The notes below the pieces were generated by a model, which was not told the DNA's origin, made no database searches, and worked only from the letters and a program-made list of their open reading frames with translations. Both the position numbers and the translations under genes were made by a program. Of a stretch of DNA of 27,587 nt, positions 15,989 through 23,370 are shown piece by piece. The stretch comes from CAZMGT01 sp964565895 (GTDB taxonomy: Bacteria; Armatimonadota; Zipacnadia; UBA1398; CAZMGT01), in assembly GCA_964565895.1 (NCBI GenBank), contig CAZMGT010000052.1, positions 1 through 27,587 on the forward strand, read 5' to 3'. Position 1 is the first letter of the stretch. Each line of letters opens with the position of its first letter.

Positions 15989-16594
15989 CTATTGCACACG
16001 GGGGTTTCTCCCGAGGAGCTCCGCCTGATAGGCCACCTGCGCCGCGGCCTCGATCATGTCCGCTAGCTCAAACGCCTCGCGGGGCGAGGCGCCGAGCGTG
16101 GTCAGCCCGTGGCCTTCCACCAAAAACGCCTCCGCTGCGGGATAGCTGCGCACGTAGGTAATGATCTCCTCCTGCAGCTTGGCCAAGCCACCGGCCTGCA
16201 GCGGAACGCGCTGGATCTCGGGCAGGCGAAACCCGGCGCTCCCCTCCGCGGGTATGTCGCGATGCAGCGCGGCAAATGTCGTGGCATAGGGCGGGTGCAC
16301 GTGCATGACGCAGTTGATGTCCTCGCGCAAGCGGAGGATCTGCGCGTGGTAGACGTACTCGCGCGAGGGGAGCAGGCCCTTCCCCGCGCGCCACTCGAGC
16401 GTGTCCAGCGAGACGGTAATTAGGTTCTCCGGCGCGGTTTCCGCAAGCGAGATACCCGAGGCGGTAATGAGCATATTGCCGTCGCCGGTGCGCACGCTAA
16501 CGTTGCCCCCGCTGCCGGCGACCAGCCGGCGCTCAAACGCCAGCCGCGCATATTTAACAATCTCCCGCTTAACGTGCTCCCAGGAGTGCCTCAC
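15989..16594 (-). CDS. fucA: Class II aldolase, L-fuculose-1-phosphate aldolase type
   Basis: A zinc-dependent class II aldolase of 201 residues. FucA cleaves L-fuculose-1-phosphate to dihydroxyacetone phosphate and L-lactaldehyde. Likely metal ligands are Glu79 (SREYVYH), His98 and His100 (MHVHPPY) and His162 (EGHGL); the 19-residue spacing from Glu to the first His equals that of E. coli FucA. SGGNVSVR at 28-35 and LITASGIS at 42-49 form the phosphate-binding region. The start is GTG, ten bases after GGGAGG; no ATG is available nearby. It is last in a minus-strand series after the GH2-like and beta-helix genes. Related sugar-phosphate aldolases or epimerases of the family remain possible. 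Confidence 0.85.
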   Translation of the reverse strand: MRHSWEHVKREIVKYARLAFERRLVAGSGGNVSVRTGDGNMLITASGISLAETAPENLITVSLDTLEWRAGKGLLPSREYVYHAQILRLREDINCVMHVHPPYATTFAALHRDIPAEGSAGFRLPEIQRVPLQAGGLAKLQEEIITYVRSYPAAEAFLVEGHGLTTLGASPREAFELADMIEAAAQVAYQAELLGRNPRVQ

Positions 16595-16654
16595 CTAAGC
16601 AGTGCCTCCCCCCGTGCAAAGTAGCAATCGCAGGCGGGGCGTACCTGCCGCGAG

Positions 16655-18514
16655 TTACATTCCGCCTAGCAGCCGGCGCTCCTCCCCAGAGAGAAAGCCC
16701 AGGGAAACGAGCTCGTCGACCCATTGCCCAGCGCGAATCTCCGGCCGCAGGGGCCAGGCGGAGTAGCGTCCCGCGGGCAGCTCGCCCACGGGGCTTGCCG
16801 CAAGCAGCACCGAGTGCTCCTCCGCGCGGGCAAAGTGCCCCGTCTCGCGCAACAGTTCGCGGTAGCGGTCAAACGACACGCCCCCGCCGCCCGCCTCAAA
16901 CGCCTTCGCCTGCTCTCCCGCGCAGTGGTAGCGGTTGTAGTCGAAAAGCAGCTTGCGGTTCTCCAGCGCCGCCTGAGTAAGCGAAACGCAGCGCGAAGCG
17001 ACGCGGCAAAACACATTCCCCGCCACGCATAGCCCGACGATCGTATCTCGCCGCGCGCCCACGCGGCTGGGGAAGACATAGATCGCCGCGCCCAGCTCGC
17101 AGTCGCAAAACAGGTTTGCCAAAACGCGGCAGTTGCGCGCCGCCGGGCCCACACGAAAGCCGCGCGTGCAGCCAACAACCTCGTTAAACGCCGCCAACGC
17201 GTCGACAATGCCCAGCTCGAGGAAAAAGCCAAAGTTTTGCGCGCGCTCGAAGCGGTTGGCCAAGATATGCACGCCGGAATCCGCCTCCCCTCCGTCCACC
17301 CAAACCCCGCAGTTGGCCACATCGCGCACCACGTTGCCTGCGATAAGCACGTTGCACGCGTTTCCCGTGCCGATGCCCGTGCCGCGGCCGTGCGCCCAGC
17401 CCCCGCCCCAGGGGTGCGGGGCAATGTTGGCGATTGTGTTTTCGCGAATAACCGTGCGATAGGGCGAGCTCGGCCCCGCGCCCCACACGGTAATCCCCTT
17501 GCCAAACCCATTGCGCACTACGCAGCGCTCAATGCGCACATCGCTCGTATGGCAGGAGATCCCCGCGCCATAGCCATAAAGGTGTTGCTTGCACGCGGCG
17601 GAGTAGTAGAACTTTCGCCCGCCGCCAAAGTGCTGTATCGTCAGCCCGCGCAGGACGATGTCCTCGCTGCGCAAAACGCTCACCGCGGTATGGTCGGCGC
17701 GCAGCAAAGTCAGCCCCTCCACACGGACATGCTTTGCGTTCTTAATCTCCACGAGCGTGCTTTTCACGGAGACGGCTAGGCGCACAGTGCGCGGCGTCTG
17801 GCTTTCGGGCAGGCGCACGAAAATGTGGTTTTGCAGTTCCTTGGGGTGCGCTACGGGCTGTGTGTCCTCGTCCGCGCCATCGGTTAGCCCGGCGTCATAC
17901 CAAATCCACTGGTTGGGCTTTAAGAATTTCGGGCTTGTCGCCGTAATATACTCGTGCGACTGAGTCTCCTCGCTGTCCGCGTGAAATTTGTCGGCCATTT
18001 TGCCCGCGTCTGGCCTGTCCGGGACGAGGGTTAGCGGGGCGCCATTTTTAAACAGGAAAAACGTCCCATAGCGCACGTCCGGCCCGTGCCGCCACCCGCC
18101 GGGGTGGAGCTTATAGGGCCAGGCGTTAACGAGCAGCTCGCGCCCCGCGCACTCCTCCTCCGGCGCATGCCGCGCGCACCATACGTTGTGCTCCGCGCGC
18201 ACGCCGAAGCGCGCCGAGACAAACCGCTGCCAACGCTCTGCGGGAATTTCGCGCGAGCCGTCGAGAACCACCGCGCCCGCCGGTGCGCGAGGGTCTGCGC
18301 GGACGACGAGCGGCGCCTGCTTCGCGCCGCTCTTGGCGATCGCTATCTGCTCGCGGTATACCCCGGCCCTAATGGTAACCGTGTCGCCGGGTTGTGCTGC
18401 CTCGATCGCTTGGGCGATCGTTTTAAACTGCTCCCCCGGCCCGACAAACAGCTCGCGGGCAACTCCCTGGCCTGCGCACAAAGCGGCGGCAAGCACAAGC
18501 AGCGGAGCGCGCAT
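16655..18514 (-). CDS. Secreted right-handed parallel beta-helix protein (polysaccharide lyase/hydrolase-like)
   Basis: A protein of 619 residues with a clear signal peptide (residues 1-20, LLVLAAALCAGQGVA). The N-terminal part FKTIAQAIEAAQPGDTVTI then AGVYRE is the entry motif of DUF1565/pectate-lyase-like beta-helices. Residues about 240-480 show regular short turns with Asn and Val ladders (VRIERCVVRNG, VLIAGNVVRDV, VHILANRFERA, CRVLANLFCDC). This fold is used by pectate lyases, rhamnogalacturonases and alginate epimerases, but I see no motif that fixes the reaction. GAGGAGGGGG precedes the ATG, 19 bases after the stop of the giant GH2-like gene. The two are very likely cotranscribed and may act on the same glycan. 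Confidence 0.8.
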   Translation of the reverse strand: MRAPLLVLAAALCAGQGVARELFVGPGEQFKTIAQAIEAAQPGDTVTIRAGVYREQIAIAKSGAKQAPLVVRADPRAPAGAVVLDGSREIPAERWQRFVSARFGVRAEHNVWCARHAPEEECAGRELLVNAWPYKLHPGGWRHGPDVRYGTFFLFKNGAPLTLVPDRPDAGKMADKFHADSEETQSHEYITATSPKFLKPNQWIWYDAGLTDGADEDTQPVAHPKELQNHIFVRLPESQTPRTVRLAVSVKSTLVEIKNAKHVRVEGLTLLRADHTAVSVLRSEDIVLRGLTIQHFGGGRKFYYSAACKQHLYGYGAGISCHTSDVRIERCVVRNGFGKGITVWGAGPSSPYRTVIRENTIANIAPHPWGGGWAHGRGTGIGTGNACNVLIAGNVVRDVANCGVWVDGGEADSGVHILANRFERAQNFGFFLELGIVDALAAFNEVVGCTRGFRVGPAARNCRVLANLFCDCELGAAIYVFPSRVGARRDTIVGLCVAGNVFCRVASRCVSLTQAALENRKLLFDYNRYHCAGEQAKAFEAGGGGVSFDRYRELLRETGHFARAEEHSVLLAASPVGELPAGRYSAWPLRPEIRAGQWVDELVSLGFLSGEERRLLGGM

Positions 18515-18533
18515 CGCGCCCCCTCCTCAACCC

Positions 18534-21500
18534 CTACCACATAAAGAACTTGTCCGGGTTATAGTAGGTGAGCACGGGCGTCTGGGGCAGGAGCAGCTTG
18601 GGATAGGTCATCAGCTTAACCGGCGTGTAGACGATTCCCCCGGCAGGGCTTTTGTTGACTACGCGCACGGAGAGCACGTTTATCTCGCCGTAGCGCAGGG
18701 CGTCGGGAGGCAGCTTATAGTCTCGCGGCTGAACGCCCCACGGCTCGTTCGACGTGCGCTTGTTAACCGTCTGGGCGACGAGCTTGCCGTTAACGTAGAC
18801 CCAGTCGTCGTCGGCAATGGAGCCGAAGATAAGGTGGACTTCTTTGCCGCGCAGCTCCTCGGGGCAGTAAAAGCGCGTGCTAAACCACGCCGGGCCCTGA
18901 TATGTCCTTCCGTTAAGCGTAATCTTCTCCCACAGGTAAACGGTGCGAATGTAGCCGTTGATCGGCGGGCCGGTGCGCCGGCCGTCGTCGTAGGGGACGG
19001 GGTAGCGCGGGGGCAGGCTGCGCAGCTCGGCCGTCAGCTCCTTGCCTTCGCCGAAAATGCGCACCTCGGCGACGCTTACCTGCTCATCGACCTTGTCGAA
19101 CAAAAGGCGCAGCTTTTGCGTGGTAAGCGGGGCGAAGGTTAGCGAAAACTCCTTTCGGCCCTCTGCGTTGGCGACACGCAACACGTCGCGCCACTGCCCC
19201 TCAACGGGGCGCGCGCCGGCCTCCCAGCGCTGAACGCGAAACTCAAGCGGCGGCCGGCCGGAAAACTGCACCTCGGCGCGCTCTACCTGCCTGGGGCGCT
19301 CGAAGTCAAACTCCAGCCACTCCCCGCCGAAAACCCCCTCGCCGCGGCGCGAGAGCCAAGCGGTGTTCGTGTCCCCATCGTATGCCCAAGAGACAACCTT
19401 ATGCATTCGCTGCCAGTGGCCGTTAGAGCTCGCGCTAACCTTGCCGAAGGGCACCTTCTCAAACCAGCGCTCGCGCACGCCGCGGTCGTCCGGGTCGAGC
19501 TGGAGGAACCACTGCCCGGCGAGGTCTACCTCAAGCGGCGGGGTGAGGGTAAGGGGGCAGGTAAACTTTACCCTGAGGTTTGTGAGTATGGTGCTGAAGA
19601 TGCGCACGAACTTGGGATAGGCCCGCCAGCCGCGGAGAACTTCCGGGTCAACCTGGCACAGGATAACCCGCCCCGCGCCATAGGGAATTTCGGCGACAAG
19701 CCCCGAATCCAGCGCGCGGCTGCGCCCTGAGGTCTGCGCGACGACGTAGAACTTAAACTCCTCAGACGGCGCGAACCCCTTGGGGATGGCGCGGAAGTAA
19801 AAGTCCGCCCCGCACAGGCCGTCGAGCAGCGGCCAGCGCCGCTCCAGCGAGCTGCGGAACACGCCCCGCTGCTCTAAGCGCACGCTTACGGGAAAGTCCG
19901 GCAGCCACCCCTCCTCGCGCAGCACGCCGGGGAGATAGAGCACCGTCCCGCCCGCGCCGAGAAACTCGTGCAGCTTGGGCAAAATGCGCCGCCGCTCGCG
20001 CTCGGAAAGGTCGCCGATAAGAAGCACGGGCGCGACCTCCTCCGGGCGAATGTCCGGCGGGTTAACTACCTCGTGCCGCGCGACGAAAAACTCATCGAGC
20101 AGCTTCGCCCCCTGCGGCCCACCGATGTAATACGGCGTCAGGGGCAGGGGCTTGGGCGTGGCGATATACTCCAGCAGCCGGTTAAACAGCACGCCCGCGA
20201 TGGGGTCGAACCCGTGGCGGTTGGTAATGTCGAGCTGGCAGAAAATGATCCGCCCCGCCCCGTGGATGATCTCCAAAAGAGGCGTATTCCGCCGGTCGTA
20301 GCCGCAGGTGAGCAACGTAATGTAGCTGCCATAGGTCGGCCGACGCAGGACATAGGTGGCCACGATGCCCTTGTTCCCCCACTTGGGGAACTTCAGGCCA
20401 ATTTTCGTCTCCGGATAGCGCGCGTAGGGCTCGATCAGGTCGCTCTCCCCGCGCCAGTTGCGCATGTCGCGGTCCTCAAGCCCGGCGAGCACGGGGTGGT
20501 GCGGGGCAGCGATCCAACACCAGCGCTCGCTCACTTCGTCGAGCGCCGGGCCGATAAGCGAGCTCTTGTCCTGCTCGAAGCACAGCACGCGCAGCCCGGC
20601 GGCGATCCTGCGCGAAAGCTCCGCGCCGTCCAGCCGCGCGGTGAGCGACTGCCGCCCGACGACCAGCACTTGGTCCGTGGGCTGAAGCTCGGCGAGCGAG
20701 GAGATCCGCCGATAGGGCACGTTTGCCGCGCGGAACAGGTTCTCCGTTAGCCCCACCTCGTCGTAAAGCGCAAGCGGCGGCGTGCCCTCGGGGAAGCTCG
20801 GCGAGCTGCTCGGCGGGAAAAGCTCAATGTCGAGCTCATCCGTGGCAAGGACCTTGTCCTGCGTATCGCGCGCGATGAGCCGCAGTTTATACGGCGTGCG
20901 CTGCTCCACCCACGGCGTGCGGATGACGATTGGCTCGCGATAGATCTCCCCGGGTTGAAGCGTAATCGTCCGCCGGTCGGTGTGGGCCACGTTGCCGTCG
21001 AGGTCGACAAGGTCCCAGGAGACGGTAATCGTCAGCGGCTCCATGGTGTCGTTGATGGCCACCAGGCGCTTGAGCATCGTTTGCCCGCCGAAATACGCGT
21101 GGCCCTTGTCGGTAAACTCCGGATAGCCGCCGATGTAGATAAGAATGTCGCGCCAATTCTTCTGGGCCACGTCGTAGACGGGCGTTTTGCGAAACATGGG
21201 CAGGTCGGGGTGCAGCTTCTCCCACACGGGGTTGACGATGAAATAGAGCTTGCCCAACGGGATCTCCTCGGGAAACGCCCCCGGCTGCTGAATCTCCTCG
21301 TCTGTGTAGTTCGTGCGAATCGTCCCCTCATAGCCCTCGATCGACGACTCGGACCACTCCCCGCTGGCAAACCAGGGGGCCATATAGCTTACGCCGTAGC
21401 CGCGCCAGGCGCGCATAACCTCTTTTGCTTGCAGCGCGGTAATGTGCGTGAACACCTGGCTTAGCCGCGGTTGTTTGAACCCCTCGGCGACGTCCTCCAC

Positions 21501-23177
21501 GGCGTCCACCGCGCTGGCGCTCGCCAGCGGCCGCCGCGCCAACTGATACATGTCGTCGCCCAGGTAGCGCGCCGCCTGCTCGAGCAGCTCCGACTCCGAC
21601 TCCTGCCACGTGTCGTCCGCCCAGTCCATGCGCCGGTAGGCGTATTTGTGGACGAAGTCAAACTCCGGCAGGGCGAGCGGCTGGCGCTTCGTCGCCGCCC
21701 ACTTAGAGGGCCAGTCGCACCGCTCCTGCAGCGGCATCCCGATGGGCAGATAGGGCAGGCAGCAGTAAATCTCCCCCGCGTTGCCGCAGCCATAGTGGAT
21801 GACGAGACGCAGGGGATCGTATTTTTTAAACAGTTGCTCGCGCTGGGCGAGGCGCTGCGCTGTTCGCCGCCGGTCTACGGGCAGGCGCTCGGAGCTGCCG
21901 TCGAGCAGATCGGGGTGGATGTTGTTTAAGTCCAGGTTAACCCAGCGGTCGGTCCGCCAGAACATAATGCTCGGGTGGTTGCGGTAGCGCTCGAGCAGTT
22001 TGCGAATTTGCTCCTCGTTGGCCTCCTTGGGCACGGGGCAGCAGAGCATAAACCCCAGCTCGTCGCAAATGTCGCGGGCAAAGTCGTCGTCCAGCGCCCA
22101 CGTCTGCGCCCCGTTAAACCCCTTGGCCATCTGGTCGCGGATGAACGCCTCGATCGCCTGCCGGTTGCCCATCCCATAAAGCCCGTTGGCCCAGTAGGGG
22201 TGGATGGACATGCGAAAGTGGATTTTCTTGCCGCCCAGGTAAAAGTCGCCGTTGCGCGCGACGAGCTTTCCGCGAAAGCCAAACCGCTGAACATGCTCGT
22301 CCACAAGCTGCCCGCGCGCGTCGAGCAGCGTTGTGCGCAGGCGATATAGGTAAGGCTTGCGGGGCAGCCACTCGCGAAAGTCGCGCCAGGTGGCCTGTGC
22401 CGTCGCCTGCGCCGTGCCCCGCGCGGGGACCGCTAGCTCCTGCGCGGGGAGCTGGAGCACGGCGCGCTCGCCGTCGAGCACCTCGCACGCCACGCGCACC
22501 CGCGCCGGAGCGTCCGTGGGATTGGCCACGCGCACGTGGACGGTTAGCGTGGAGCTGACCACCGAGGGGACGACGAACACGTCGTCTACGACAGGGCCGG
22601 AGGGGAGAACGTAAAGCCAGGTGTTGCGGTCGAGCCCAGGGCCGGGCTGCCAGCTCGGCGCCGGCTTGCCCTGGACAAGCACATCGAGTACGTTTACCCC
22701 GCCCAAGCGCACCGCAGGGGTAACCTCAACCAGCGGGTCGTAGATCGAATACTCGCCCATGAGCTGGCCGTTGAAAAACACCTTCCCCTTTGCTTGGACG
22801 AAAATGCGCTTGCCCGCCCACTCCACGGGAATGCGGATCTCGCGCCGATACCACGCCGAGCCATACTCGCAGCGCTTCTTGCCCCGCCACAGGCCGTCGC
22901 GGCCCTTAATGGGCTTCTTCTCCTCGTCGTAAACCCAAAACTGATAGCCGCTGAAAAAGCTTGGCACGCGAATATAGCCCCAGCCGTCGCGCGGGGGCCG
23001 CTCCTGTGGTGGCTCGGGAGCATACTGGAAGTACCACCAGCCGTTGAGGCAAATCTTCAGCCGCGTGGCTGTTTTCTCGCGATATGCCTGGGACAGGTCT
23101 GGGGTGGGGTTTGGCTCGGCCGATGCCGCGCCGGCAAGCGTGGCGAAAACGGCACAGGCGGCTAGCACGTTGCGCAT
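18534..23177 (-). CDS. Giant secreted GH2-like multidomain protein with GATase-like and F5/8-type domains
   Basis: A protein of 1547 residues. The ATG at 23177 follows GAGGAAGA and opens a signal peptide (MRNVLAACAVFATLAGAASA). Approximate order: GH2 N-terminal jelly roll (40-175), GH2 Ig-like domain (195-300), TIM barrel (300-620), Ig-like domain (690-790), two class I glutamine-amidotransferase-like domains without obvious catalytic Cys (800-1010, 1040-1200), an F5/8 type C (discoidin) domain (1245-1380, with GGEWLEFDFERPRQVE) and a final jelly roll (1405-1520). The barrel contains FRMSIHPYW and RYRNHPSIMFW typical of GH2, but the Asn-Glu expected soon after is absent (RTDRWVNLDLNN). LPEFDF at 503-508 may hold the nucleophile position. 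It heads the minus-strand series with the beta-helix gene. Outer-membrane or extracellular glycan processing is likely; activity is uncertain. Confidence 0.78.
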   Translation of the reverse strand: MRNVLAACAVFATLAGAASAEPNPTPDLSQAYREKTATRLKICLNGWWYFQYAPEPPQERPPRDGWGYIRVPSFFSGYQFWVYDEEKKPIKGRDGLWRGKKRCEYGSAWYRREIRIPVEWAGKRIFVQAKGKVFFNGQLMGEYSIYDPLVEVTPAVRLGGVNVLDVLVQGKPAPSWQPGPGLDRNTWLYVLPSGPVVDDVFVVPSVVSSTLTVHVRVANPTDAPARVRVACEVLDGERAVLQLPAQELAVPARGTAQATAQATWRDFREWLPRKPYLYRLRTTLLDARGQLVDEHVQRFGFRGKLVARNGDFYLGGKKIHFRMSIHPYWANGLYGMGNRQAIEAFIRDQMAKGFNGAQTWALDDDFARDICDELGFMLCCPVPKEANEEQIRKLLERYRNHPSIMFWRTDRWVNLDLNNIHPDLLDGSSERLPVDRRRTAQRLAQREQLFKKYDPLRLVIHYGCGNAGEIYCCLPYLPIGMPLQERCDWPSKWAATKRQPLALPEFDFVHKYAYRRMDWADDTWQESESELLEQAARYLGDDMYQLARRPLASASAVDAVEDVAEGFKQPRLSQVFTHITALQAKEVMRAWRGYGVSYMAPWFASGEWSESSIEGYEGTIRTNYTDEEIQQPGAFPEEIPLGKLYFIVNPVWEKLHPDLPMFRKTPVYDVAQKNWRDILIYIGGYPEFTDKGHAYFGGQTMLKRLVAINDTMEPLTITVSWDLVDLDGNVAHTDRRTITLQPGEIYREPIVIRTPWVEQRTPYKLRLIARDTQDKVLATDELDIELFPPSSSPSFPEGTPPLALYDEVGLTENLFRAANVPYRRISSLAELQPTDQVLVVGRQSLTARLDGAELSRRIAAGLRVLCFEQDKSSLIGPALDEVSERWCWIAAPHHPVLAGLEDRDMRNWRGESDLIEPYARYPETKIGLKFPKWGNKGIVATYVLRRPTYGSYITLLTCGYDRRNTPLLEIIHGAGRIIFCQLDITNRHGFDPIAGVLFNRLLEYIATPKPLPLTPYYIGGPQGAKLLDEFFVARHEVVNPPDIRPEEVAPVLLIGDLSERERRRILPKLHEFLGAGGTVLYLPGVLREEGWLPDFPVSVRLEQRGVFRSSLERRWPLLDGLCGADFYFRAIPKGFAPSEEFKFYVVAQTSGRSRALDSGLVAEIPYGAGRVILCQVDPEVLRGWRAYPKFVRIFSTILTNLRVKFTCPLTLTPPLEVDLAGQWFLQLDPDDRGVRERWFEKVPFGKVSASSNGHWQRMHKVVSWAYDGDTNTAWLSRRGEGVFGGEWLEFDFERPRQVERAEVQFSGRPPLEFRVQRWEAGARPVEGQWRDVLRVANAEGRKEFSLTFAPLTTQKLRLLFDKVDEQVSVAEVRIFGEGKELTAELRSLPPRYPVPYDDGRRTGPPINGYIRTVYLWEKITLNGRTYQGPAWFSTRFYCPEELRGKEVHLIFGSIADDDWVYVNGKLVAQTVNKRTSNEPWGVQPRDYKLPPDALRYGEINVLSVRVVNKSPAGGIVYTPVKLMTYPKLLLPQTPVLTYYNPDKFFMW

Positions 23178-23216
23178 GAAACATCTTCCTCTTCCCATGA
23201 TTGCCTAAGGTTAATA

Positions 23217-23228
23217 CCTCGCCCGAGG
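23217..23228. promoter_or_regulatory. 12-base palindrome upstream of the GH2-like gene
   Basis: CCTCG, CC, CGAGG is an inverted repeat with five-base arms, 40 bases upstream of the GH2-like start codon and next to GGTATTAACC on the minus strand. It could be an operator. Short GC palindromes are common in such DNA, so confidence is low. Confidence 0.25.
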
Positions 23229-23263
23229 CCCATCTCCTTCCCGCGCCGCTGCCCCGCGCCACG

Positions 23264-23280
23264 CACGCCGGCTCGGCGTG
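23264..23280. promoter_or_regulatory. Perfect 7-3-7 inverted repeat, candidate operator
   Basis: CACGCCG, spacer GCT, CGGCGTG. Its right edge reaches the position where the -35 element should lie relative to the TATAAT at 23302. A repressor bound here would block the glycyl radical enzyme promoter and could also affect the divergent GH2-like gene. As RNA it would fold as a tight hairpin, but it lies upstream of the expected transcript start. Confidence 0.45.
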
Positions 23281-23301
23281 TCGCTCCAGGCAAAGCTCGG
23301 T

Positions 23302-23307
23302 TATAAT
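23302..23307 (+). promoter_or_regulatory. Perfect -10 element for the glycyl radical enzyme gene
   Basis: TATAAT, an exact sigma-70-type -10 hexamer, 63 bases upstream of the ATG at 23371. No good -35 hexamer lies 16-18 bases upstream, where the inverted repeat at 23264-23280 sits. This is compatible with an activator-dependent or repressed promoter. Transcription would start near 23314. Confidence 0.45.
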
Positions 23308-23317
23308 GGGTGGGCTG

Positions 23318-23348
23318 GCCGCCGCGCCTGCGGGCTCCGGCCGGCGGC
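23318..23348 (+). promoter_or_regulatory. 5' untranslated-region GC hairpin before the glycyl radical enzyme gene
   Basis: GCCGCCG at 23318-23324 pairs with CGGCGGC at 23342-23348. Inside it GCC (23326-23328) pairs with GGC (23339-23341), leaving one bulged C and a ten-base loop. It would lie at the very start of the transcript from the TATAAT at 23302, just ahead of the GGGGAAGGG ribosome site. A role in mRNA stability or translation control is plausible. Confidence 0.4.
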
Positions 23349-23370
23349 TTTGGGGAAGGGAAAGCAACAG

